Positions 13,201 to 25,200 of a DNA stretch of 64,000 nucleotides are shown piece by piece (positions within the stretch are counted from its first letter, which is position 1; each line of letters starts with the position of its first letter). The stretch comes from Nereocystis luetkeana (taxonomy: Eukaryota > Sar > Phaeophyceae > Laminariales > Laminariaceae), in NCBI GenBank assembly GCA_031213475.1, contig JARUPZ010000030.1:6565661-6629660 (forward strand), given 5' to 3'. The translations under genes were made by a program, and so were the position numbers. The notes under the pieces were generated by a model that was given only the letters and a program-made list of their open reading frames with translations, was not told the DNA's origin and did not search any database.

Positions 13201-16200
13201 CGGTTGGTGGTATTCGGGGAAGAAGGAGGGGGAGTTCGCACCCAGCCCGGCAGGAAAGCTGTGCATGACCGTGCCCATAATCCTGGCTGCCATCTACGTC
13301 GTGATCCGTGTGATGCTCTACTGCATATGGCTTAGCGACCACGCCGCCGAGGTAAGAAAGTCCGACCCACACCTTTTTGCAGTTTTTTTTTTCCGATCGC
13401 GTTCTCTCCCTCTGGTTGGGTTTGGAGCTTTGTGGTGCCGGGATGTGAACGGTGCTTTTCGTTCGGTGTCTCGTTGTGGTATCGAGCAAGCAGGAACGGT
13501 TAGCTGGCCATGCCGAAGTTTCCCAGCTAGGAAAGACCACCCGTTCTGCTACCGCCGTACGCGTACTTTTGTTTGCGTGTCTTTACCGGACATGTTTCAG
13601 CACATGTTTCCTACATGTATGATACCAGGTATGAGTTATAGGTATACCTCGTAGATACCTTTTTTGTCACTTTACCGTCCCTTGAGGAAATGGAAGAATC
13701 ATCAAGTAGCCAATCGCCGGTATTTTCGTAATTCGTTCATTTTCACTCACCAATCAGCCAATGAGCCAATCAGCGTGTTTTTGTCACGGGTTCTCTGTCA
13801 CGGAGTAGACCAATCAGCGAGGCGAACCGAACGGGGGGTCGCGTGCGGTGCTCATAGCACACGACTGCTGTAGATGTTGTGGAAGATGTTTACGTATGCC
13901 GAGTGGAGCGTCGTAGAGCACAGGGGCGCAGTGCATGGCGACGCAGGGTGTCGGAGTGTTTGTACGATTCGACTCTCTACTACTGTACGTACTACTACGA
14001 CTGTCTGAATATATTCGTGGAATCCTGTACGTATTATAAGCAGTTTAATGGTATGGCAGTGGTACGATTCGATGCCCCACCACTGCTACGACTGTCGGTA
14101 TGCTTATTCGTGAAACCCTGTGCGTATTTTCAGTAGTCTACCGATAATGGCAGTAGGCTTGCCTCGAATCCCTCTCCTGGTTGTGTAACGTTTGGGCTTC
14201 TCTAACGGTGTGCACCATCTCATCCTGTTTCAGCCTGATGCTGAAGGGTACAATCTTTTCGTGATGTTGTTTGTCCTACTCGGACACCCTGCAGTATACG
14301 ATATACCTTCCGTGCCATCAGGTACTTTTTACTTGTATGACTGCACTAGTCTTTCATGATCGGACATCCTGCCCTGGCGCAAAGTCTTGCACCGCTCAAC
14401 TTAAAGCATGCTGGTTTGCCGAGCCATATTGGCTTATGCTATAGCTTCGACAAAATTGATTGCTTTTTTCTGCTCGACTCCTAAACGCTACCCCCAACCC
14501 TACCCCCGACCGCCTAGGAAATTTCTAGGAAAGTTCTCTGAAACATGTCGGGGGGAAGCTGCTATTTATAAGTTTATTTGCACTATCGAACCATTTCGTC
14601 GAAGCTATTAATTGCTATTGATAGTATTAAGTATTAATAGTAACAGTCATATTATTAATTGTGGTATGAAAAGGCCAAAAGACCTACTATGGCAGGGGTT
14701 TGCACTACAGTAGCCCCCCCCCCCTACCATGAGGCGGTCTGAGGAAGGCGGCATCGCCATATAAGGCAGTCAAAATCGCCTGGCGCGACTGGGGAATTGC
14801 ACTCATGACTTGGAATGAATAAGGAAGCTTCCCCCAATCAAGCGGCAATATTGCTCTGGCACACCACCCACCGCCTTACCGGGGGCCCCTAGTATTAATA
14901 CCGTATTGAGCCTATTGAGCTTAGTGAGCCTATTTCACCCATTCAGCCTATTCATTAACGTGTGTCACTTACGGAGCACATTAGTCATTGCAACTAAGGC
15001 GTCTACCCGATACCTTTCGGAGCCGATGTGCTTTCTCCGTATGTTCCACACCTGCGACAGATGATGATCTATCTATCTGATCTATGTGATCCATCTGCGG
15101 TGGATTTTCTAGTTCCTCACCTGCCGCCGTGAGACGGTTGCGCAGGACCTGCGTATTAGCACCGGTCCCACCGCTGAAACATGCGTTAGATCATGCAGAT
15201 TCTACGACTCCCACCCGGCAACATGAGCTAGATCATACAGATCAGGAATACATCTATCTATCTGCGCTGACAGATCTAGATCATAAAGCAGAAACGATCC
15301 GTAGATGACCTGTCCGAGGTTAGATAATTTTCGTTGTCATTATAGAAACTTGCATGGGGTTTTGCGTATCGGACTTACAAAAGTTTTTACTGTATTTGTT
15401 GTTTTGTGAGGCATAGAGCTCCTATACTATTACGGGGGGCCATAATAAATAGGATCAAATATTGCTGGTAAAAATAACGAAATATATAGGTTTTTGTGTG
15501 TACCGTAGGTCCTACCAGGTATTTAATATGGTCCCCCGTAATATTACTATACTCAGGCGAGGAGCCTCAGGAAAATGCAGACGACAGCCCTACCTTACCA
15601 CGCCTCCCTATATAATAGTACAATAGTGCCTTACACGCCTCCTCATACTTACAGTACTACAGTATTGCCGGTCCCTCTGTTTTGCCGGTATTAACTACCA
15701 TCTGCTTCTGTTGTACTGGGTCTGCCTGCCGTCGCGACCCCTGCGTGTGTCGAACGTTTCGTGGTGGCTGACTATTCGTCTAAGTGCCCGCTTCGTGTCC
15801 TGATGTTTTCTCGTCGTGCCGTCTCACACGCAGGTGTACGGGGCGGAGTCGTACATGCAGTACTACCCTTTGCTTCTTTACAGCGGGGTGCCGATCGTGG
15901 CGTCTTTCGCCTACGACTTCCTGGCGAGGGCCCTGAACGAGTTCGAGGACCACCCTACGGCCGTCAGAAAGAAGAACGCCCTCATCATCAAGGTGAATGA
16001 AGAATACGCCTCATGCTATTACATTGCCCCTCTTGGTGCTATTACTATCAGACTTGAGAGACTTGATAGGGGAGGGAAGCTTGACCATAAAAAGTGGCGG
16101 CTCGTACAGCGCCGGCCACCACTGCGTGATGGTACTGTAGGATAATAAACACTGCTGCACGAGTTTGGATGGTTTCGGTCCAACAACTCGTAGGACGCCG

Positions 16201-19200
16201 GTGCGACACGTACGTACTATTCGGCGCTCAGGCTGCTTGAGGTACTCGTGTAATAGACGGGCGATAAGACCGAAGTTACCAACCATTGTTCTTGGTCGCT
16301 ATCCTTTATTATTTCCCTTGAAACAAAAGCCCAGAAGGGGTTCAGGTGGATGTATGTGGAAGGAAAACAAACTAGAATTTTAAGATGTGTCGTATATACC
16401 TGCTACGGATTGTTGAGCATTTCTATTATTACGGGGGACCATAATTTATAGGACCTTTGATATACATAAAAACCTGCATGTTTAACCAATTTTACTAACA
16501 ATATTTGGTCCTATTAACTATGGTCCCCCGTAATAATAGTACCTACAGTAGTATGCTGCTCTATTTATAGACGTTAGACGGAAAGGTGAGGACCTTTCGG
16601 TCTTTCGCGGTCCTTATGTTACCGTCCAGGTATACCTGGTAATAATGTAGTACCTGTCCAGGTGAATTAAATGCACACTCATTATCAAGGCGAAATAAAA
16701 ACGCCTTCCTATCGTGATGAAAACCAAACACCCTCATCAACCATGGTTTAGGAAAACACGCATCGTATTTCGTACTATTAATAAATATACCAGGCAACAG
16801 GTCACCTGGTACGTAATACGCAGCGGTTCCCCCAAAACCTAGAAGATGAGAGCGGTTGCATTTCACCTTTACAGGAAGGCGTTTTTTCTTTTCTTTCGCC
16901 TTGATATTGAGTGCGTATTTATTTCACGTGGATAATTGTTTCCAGCGGGCACACACCACTTTGGACGCTATCCTTTACGGCCATTGGGACCATTGGGACA
17001 TCTGGGATAAGAGATTGACGCCCATATGAAAACTTTTTTTTTTTTCGTCAAGGTAAAAATTATCTGTAGCCTTTTTGTTACAACATACTTGCATTTTTCA
17101 TGAAACTTACAGGCCCGAGTGTTCATTTGTTGGCAAGGGGCGAGTTAAGATCGCCTTCATTCTGGAGGCGAAACAATACAAAGATGGAGGCGAAAAACGC
17201 CGCTTTATCCACATTATCGACCAGGCCATGCCTCCGTCACCCATCCCTCTCATCACCTACCTGGTGCCAGGTATACCGCTCAGCACTCAGCACCCGTATC
17301 CCCGCCGACCGTACCTCATACCTCCGTCACCCTTATCTCCATTGCCTGTACCTCCGTCCGTCCCCGTTCCTCCATCGAATAGCCTCTATCCTCTGTTTTG
17401 TACTCTCGCTCCTTCGGTGCACCAAGGTATACATACATACGGTGGTCATCCTGCACAAACACGGCATGGCGTGCCCCTTGCCTCTCTCGTCTCACTTGGC
17501 ATGGATATTTTTTTTGCCGTGGTGCTTGGTCGGCTCGGCTTGACTCGGCTCGCTGTTGTCGTTCTCTCTCGCTCTCTCTCTCTCGCTCTCTTTCTCTCAC
17601 ACACACACAGATGTTCGCCTTCCAGTTCGTGAACTCCTATTGCGCTCTGCTGTACGTGGGTTTCTGGCTGAGGGACATCAACCGCCTGCGCCAGCTGGTG
17701 ATGATGATGATGATGGTGAAGCAGTTCGTCGCGCAGATTGTGGAGATGTACCAGCCGGTTCTTATGCGCTGGCTCAAGGACCGCAAGGAGAAAAAAAACG
17801 TGAGATACTATTAATAAAAAGAAAACAAACAAAAATGTAACTGTGGGCCGTTCATTTCGCATTGAGCCGCTACAAGTTTCGTCTCACCCGAAACAAAAAA
17901 ACATGAGTTATGACGGGGGACCATAGTTAATATGACCTATGGTGTACATAAAAACCTATATATTTAACCATTTTTACTAACAATATTTGGTCCTATTAAC
18001 TATGGTCCCGTAATAGTCAGTTTTCATTGTTGCCTCTTTTAGGGTTGTTAGAAGTGTCGTTTGTCGTTTCCTCGCAAATAATAATGTATTTATTTTTTTA
18101 CTTCGCGACCTTATTCCCTTTTTTGTTTTGCTTTTTGCACGTTATTGCGCCTCCCCGAAACATGTGATATGTTCATCATACCTTTATAGATTCGGTTGAT
18201 TAGATTCAGGCCTGTCCTTGTGAAACATGACGCGTGGTACCGTGAGTGGAGTGCTGTGGGTTTCTGTTACTAGTGGGTTTGCTTGTGGTTGGTGGCGTCC
18301 ACGAACACACACATACACGTAAGGTGAGCGTTGTTATGGACAGACAGGGTAGTTTATCAAGGTTGGTACATCTACCCTCTAGATAGATAGGTTGTTGTTC
18401 TCACATTAACTCACAATACAATGCAGTCCGTGGTCGCAGGACAGGCTCCAATAACTCTGGAGTGGAAGAAATACCTCAAGTAAAAACAGAGGCAAAAACA
18501 AAAAACAAGCATACGCACTCCACCACTGCGGACACCAGGGAAGCAAAAAGGAGACTATTAATAGCAGACAAAAACCTACCAGGTAAAAAAGAAGGTTGTG
18601 TCACAACTCGGTTAACCTACCCGGTTGATAGAGCGACGTTCTCATCGTTTCAAGAGCTATCCTACTCTACCTCCAAGGTCATGTTTGTTTCCCCCTCGTG
18701 TGCTCTCGATGGCGTTACCCCCCTCCCCCCCCTGTCCCGTTTCTTTCCCTTCAGCCTCCCAAAGATCCCACCTTCCTGGTGAAGCACACGGGCACGATCG
18801 GAGCCGAGGAGTTGCTAGAGGAGATGAAGGCTGACCCGGCAGATGTCGAGAGCGAGTACCTCGAGATGGCAAGTTAGACGACTGTGTACAGCAGCTGCGC
18901 CTGTCAGGAAGTACTGGCTTTCGTACACGTATGGTTTGTGTACACGTTTAACGTAAAAAAGAGCACCTGTCTCAGCTACGAGTTGAAAATTTTGTTTGTT
19001 TTTTGCAAGCTGTATGTGGCGTTTCGATGGCTTGGTCTACGTACCGTATGGCTTGTGTGGTCATTGTGGTGGTTTACATAATTCGACAGTTTTTGTACTG
19101 AACGAACTCGCGACCTACGAACACCTGATATTAACAATGGCTTCAGCTGTAGTATGTGCTCAGCAACCTCTGGTGTGTTTCTGTTTTCGTGCGGCAGGGT

Positions 19201-22200
19201 TCATCCCCTTGTCGCTGCAAAAATTATCCCGCCCTCGTAGCTCGAAGTATGTTATGGCTTTTTATCACTCCGTTCCGTGGGGCGACCGTAATTCTTTACG
19301 GTGCCGCTCTTATGAACCGTCTGATGTTAGCACCAAGACCGTGCAGCATGACAAGTATATAGCGCCGTGCCGCACGCTTGGCGTACACCTCCGTACGTTA
19401 CAACTCGGGCACATACATGCCTCGCCGACAGGGGCTTCTTGGTATTGCCCTGGTAGCCGATGCTCTCTGGACAGGGTACAAGTGCCCGTAATTTGCTTTC
19501 CCGCTTTTACCCGCTCAATTAGTCCCGACACATGCCGATTTGTCCCCAAATATAACCACATGTTGTATGTTAAATCTGTATTCCAAACGATCCTTACTTT
19601 TTTAGTGGTACATAGGTGGGGGTGAATGCGCACTTTCTCCTGTCCATGGCGTCTCCTCGACTTGCCAAGCAGGTGCTGCAGTTCGGGTACATCTCCATGT
19701 TCTTCGTCGTTTTCCCGCTGGCTCCTTTTTTCGCGATCCTGAACAACGTCTGGGAGTTCAAGCTTGACCTGAGCAAGCTCGTCAAGACCCGCCGACCCCA
19801 GGTGAGCCATTAAGCATTCACCATTGCCCGTCCCTCATGCACCCAAGTGTCGAATGCTGAATGTGAAACCGTCGAATGCTGAATGTGAAACCGCCAAATG
19901 CTGAATGTGAAACCGTCGAATGCTGAATGTGAAACCGTCGAATGCTGAATATGAAACCGTCGAATGCTGAATGTGAAACCGTCGAATGCTGAATGTGAAA
20001 CCGTCGAATGCCGAATGCGGACCGTCGAATACCTAATGGGAAGCTGCCGAATGCTGACTGCGAAACCGTCGAAACGTCGGATGCCAAAATTGCGAAACCG
20101 TGAAATGCCCAACGCGAAACCGTCGATTTGCCGAATGCAGACGCACGAAGAGGCCTCGATCGGGGCCTGGCAGCTGTGCCTGGAGATGATTGGAGTGGTT
20201 GCGTGCCTGAGTAACCTCCTCCTGGCGGTGATGGTGTCCCAGAACGTTTCCTCCTACGTCCCCGCGAGCATGACAGAGCGGCTGGGCAGCATTGAGGGAA
20301 AGGTGAGGAGGGCGGGCAAGGTATTATATTATATGATGTGATGGATAATACACACGTGGTACCTGGTATGAATACCTGGTAGGTAGGTTGCGAGGTCGTG
20401 GCTTTCGAACCTGTACTACAGTATTTAGTAGACAACTCTGAAAACCTACACACCGCGCAGTAGGAGGCGCGATCGAGTTATCACGCCAAGCTTGCTAAGA
20501 AGGTGAGTTTTTTTTTAGTAAGTTTAAATTTCGATCTCACAGCTTCGTTTTTTTTCTCCCCCCCTTCATAATACTGTGGTAGATGATGGCGAAAGGGATT
20601 GTGACACTGCTGTAGATGATAGATGACAGCTGGTGGCGTGTACCGCAGGAAATATCGCTACATCCCCACACCTTGGTATACAGTGTTTCGTATGATTTCT
20701 TGATCGAAATGTCTAAGTAACATGGGTGTGTTTGCTGGGGTATACACTCTGGATGTACCGCGTATCTACTCGAGTATGACAACCACATTACCAGGAAAGG
20801 TACCCTGGTACGCCAGAGTATATACTGAGTATAGATAGAACTACTTACAGATGTATCACTGTCTGAGCGTGCTCGGTTGGTGCATCCCTGGCTTCTCAGA
20901 GCTCCCACTCGGAAATAGCCTCCCTTTATTATTTGCCGGGCCTTTCCGGTGGTTCTTTGTTTTCTCCATTATTTCTTTCGGCACGTTCTTTTTTCTTCCT
21001 TTTTTTTCTTCTTTCGTTTCGTGTGCGTGCGTGTACTCCGAGCACGGCACCGCGGGCGAGCCCGGCGCCGTCGCGGGTGTCAGCGGGTGCTGGCGGGTAG
21101 AGGGGGGGGTTGCAAGGAGCGCGGTCGCCGTTTTGGTGGCTAGGCGTCGCGTGTCGATCGAGACACGAGGGATGCATGAATGGGCTCTCTCTGGCCTACC
21201 TTTGTGATTTTGGATAAAGTGTGTATGAGCCTACAAGGCTCGTTCGGGATGGCAAGATAAGATTCAAGCGGGGCTTATTTTTGCGACCAAGCTGAAGCTC
21301 AAAGAGAAAGCTACGCAGTCTGAGCAGCAACATTGTCGAGCTTGAAAACGACGGCCGCGGTGAGCACCGGGCTTCGCGCGAGGCGGGCGACGGGGCGCAC
21401 TGTGGCAGAGAGTGATTAAAGCTTTACCCGGACCGAATCGGTGGCGAGGTGGTCGCGAGAGGGGCGGGCGGCGTATGAGGCTGAGAAAGAATACGTACGT
21501 ACGGCATGTCAGCGAGCGTAGCGGGCGGAACCGCCCGCGACGCGAAGCGTATGTGGCGTGCATTATCAAGTCGCCAGTTTGCAACGACAACCATATAAAA
21601 ACTATATTCAATCATGGACCTCTGTCCGCTTCGCATAATTTGATGTACTTTTGCTTCCTGAGCGAGCGTAGCGGGCGGCGTAGGCCGCCCGCGGAGCGAA
21701 GCGCCTTGTATACCCTACTATCGATACACCCACCCTTGAAATTGTTTTGCTCGGATGTGTTTGCGCCAGCATATATGTGAAGCTATAAATATGACCGATG
21801 ATTGTTTTTTCTTTTCAAGATGTGCTGAAACGACTTGTCCTATATAGGTCTCTGCTCAGCCCATGCTGGTGGCCTCGTTTCGTAACGCCTCACGCAAGCA
21901 AATACCACCGTAAGCGCGCGAGCAGTGTTTCGCAACGCATTTTGCGTAACGCCTCGCGCAAGCGAAACCCACCCGCCTTGGGTGCATTTTGTTGCAAAAA
22001 CACGTGCGCTTGAATGTCCGTCTTGATGGTATTTACTGCGATGTACGTTCGCTTGAATGCCCACCGAGACGATGGTGATACAAAAGTGCGATCAATGTTT
22101 TTGCTAGGATGTACATCTTGATAGCGGGTTTTTGTGATATTCGTAGCTGTTCTAGCTTGAATGCCCCCTATTGGTTCATGATGGCGATGGCGTTGGTCAT

Positions 22201-25200
22201 GTCGATGGCAATATTCCCGTACCAACCCCCTCCTTCATGCTATATGGATAGCTGATTCGTATATACTGGTTCTCTTGGCGACTGTCAGGTAGTCGTGGTG
22301 GTGGTTGCAGAGCACGTGCTTTTTCTTCTCAGAGCCATCTTCTCTGGACTGGTGGATAAGGTGCCCCGGGCGGTGCGCGAGGCTCAGGCCATCATCGCGG
22401 TCCAGCAGAAACAAGAACGCAGGGAGTTCCGCAGGCTCGCCAGCGGCCTCCCGGTGAGTTTCTCATTCTGTTGTAACGTCCTCAGGTGTGGTTTCACACA
22501 CGCGTACTGTTTGTTTTGTTTTGTTTTGTTTTTTTACTCCCTGTAACCGCTGTTGTTGCCGTCTGTTTATCGCTGTTGCTGCCGTGCTTGTACCGCCGGT
22601 TTTACTGCTGTTTTTTTTTGCCGCTGCCACTCTATTTTTAGCCGCTATTACCGCTGCTACTACCGCCGTTGACGCTGTACGGTCTTTTTACCGATATTTC
22701 CGTTGTGACCGCCTTCCGCTGCTGCCGTTTCTTCGCCGTTACCGATGCTGCCTTAGTTATCGCTGTTTCCGCTGTTGCCACTGTACCGTGTTTTCACCGC
22801 AGTTGCCGTCGTTATCGTGCTCCCGCTGCCTCCGGGCTTTTACCGAAATACCCGCATTTTTTGCCGCTGTTGACGCTGTTACCAGCTCTGTCCCCGCTTT
22901 ACCGCGTTCTCAGTGTTCCCGCTGCTGCCACTACTTTATATTAATATTACCGCTGTTACCGTATTGCCGCGGTTGCCCGTCTCTTTACCGATGTGTCGTT
23001 ACTTTTACCGCTGTTGCTTCTGTTACCGCGATTACCGCTGTACCTATCAATAGCGTTACCGTTGTTACCATCCTACCGGTGTAACCGCATTGTTACCGTG
23101 TTGTTACCTTTGGTTCCGAATTTATTTTTCCGGTATAGTACAGCTTGTTTTTTCCGATGTCAAGTCTTTTAGGGTCAGGGCTGCCGCTGTCTGTTGCCGT
23201 TTTCTGTTTTGCCACCCAGGCATCGGAAAAATCTGCCAAGAGCTTCGGATCGTTGTTGGCAGGAGCAACCCCTAGAGGCAGGCTGCAGCAGCTGGCCAAG
23301 ACGCACGACGTCTGGAACTTCGGTCCGATGTGGCACCTGCCTCTAGCCGTCATCCCGTTTCTGGTGGCATGGTCAGTCAGTCACCCACTCTTTTTCTTCT
23401 GTTGTAGTCTGTCCTCGTCTAGTATTGTATTACCGTACTAGTAATAGTAGCGTGTTCGCCCCTTGTGTTCTCTCTAACCCTCCCAGATTAAATGTCGTAC
23501 TGTAACTCAGATCCCGAGGTCACGTAGTATGATAGGCTCTCCTCCCCCACTACGGTCAGTCACAGTTTTACCGCTATTAACCATTTTAGAACCGCAGTCC
23601 CGGTTTTGGGGACAAACCAGTCAAATTCCAAGTAGTTTGTCCCCAAAACGGGACTGCGGTCCTAAAAGGGTAAATATAATAGTTGAGCACAGCCCTTCCT
23701 TCCCTCGTCGACGGGCGTGTAATTGTCGAAGTGCGCCTACCCACGCTACTCGGCGCTCTCAGCAGTTGACCCCGGTCCAAACCCCTGCTGCTGTACAAAC
23801 TCCCCATCGCTTGGTCAGCCAGCCCGGCCCCAGCCCTTGCTGCAGAAGCTGTGTGTGTGTTTTTGCGCTTCATGTGTTATGGTTTGAAACCATGTGGTTG
23901 TGCGAGCTTGTCCGGCGTGGAGGATACTCCTGGTGGATTGGTGGAACTTTGGTGTGGAGCGAGATTGAACAGAATTGCGAGCGAAGCGATTTTTTTTTGT
24001 TTTTTTGTTGAGGATACCGCGTACTGCACACGCTGCTTGTAAGCCGCCTGCCTATACACCACGCGCAGCTTGCGAAGATGAAGTGTCGACGAAGTCCTAG
24101 TCGTCGATGTCCACAGCGGTATGCTTTTTTTTCCCCCTAAATGTTCTAGTGAAGCAGACGGAGTTGATTGATTGACTCGGCCCTCTGTTGCTCGCTGTTG
24201 GCCTTCCCCTCCAGGCTCGAGCTGAGCGCTCTGTGGGTGCTGCCGACGGCCTTCGTGTTTGTGAGCTACCTGCAGCACAGGAAGGACTCGTCCGACAAAG
24301 CTTTGGCCCTCGGCATCGTGAAGGACCCTCAGGTCTCACAAAGCCTTCCTCTAGTGCTGGGCTAGGATGGGGTGGGGTGTTCTGTGGTTTGGTGTATTGG
24401 GGTGGGGTGTATCGTGGTGTTGTATGGTGTGGTGGCGGCGGAGGGGAGGGGTCTCATGTCACGCATGGCCGTAGTCGTACGACCATAGACCCTCGCGTCC
24501 CTACTATGCCGGGAAGGAGCACGTCAGGTTTTCACCGATCAGGCAGGCATTGCGTGCGAGGGGGGGGGGGGGGGGGGAAGGGGTAGCATGGTATGTGGTA
24601 GTGTTTCTGGTACGATTGCTTTTCTTTTAGTCGCCGACGCGTTGATGCAGCAAGGGTTTGCCCGCGGGTCTTTTGAGTGCAGTCTGTTTCGGTAGAGGCG
24701 GGGCTTGAGTATTGGTGGCGTAGTTCCTGCAGGGTCCTCTGTTTTCGAGGCGACCAAAGGCCCATGAACAGATATCAGCCACACTACCGCGATATTCAAC
24801 CTTGCGGCAACTTTGACCATGGCTCTATAGCGCTATTATGTATTGCCAGGTAAGTACCAGCGTCAAGGTCGTACCATCGCCTTTATGTCAGCATAATAGA
24901 CCGTCCCACGTGGAAGTACTGAGCTTTGCACCCGATAAACCCCTGTGCTGTACTCGTGGGAGCTGCATGTTTTATTGATAATCTGTTTCGGATCAGTCGG
25001 CGGGTGTGGCTGATTACTCCACTTCTTTCCCGAACGTTTGTTTGTGTTGCAATGTTTTGCGGGGCAGGTGCTTCAACTCGTGACGAAGTTCCTTCCCCCG
25101 TGGTACACGGACTCGGAAGTAGAGCGCGTGGACTGGATGAACAAGACTCTTGAGAAGGTACGAGTATTTTTGTCTTGTTTATCGTTCTTTTTTTGTGTTA

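Noticed and set aside
19846-20135. CRISPR-like direct repeat array
   Set aside because: The units are contiguous without unique spacers and lie in a eukaryotic intron.
19818-20453. 211-codon minus-strand ORF
   Set aside because: It is produced by the 22-bp minisatellite being open in all frames; the encoded peptide is purely periodic.
22488-23084. 198-codon plus-strand ORF
   Set aside because: It comes from the degenerate TTACCGCTG repeat within intron 12.
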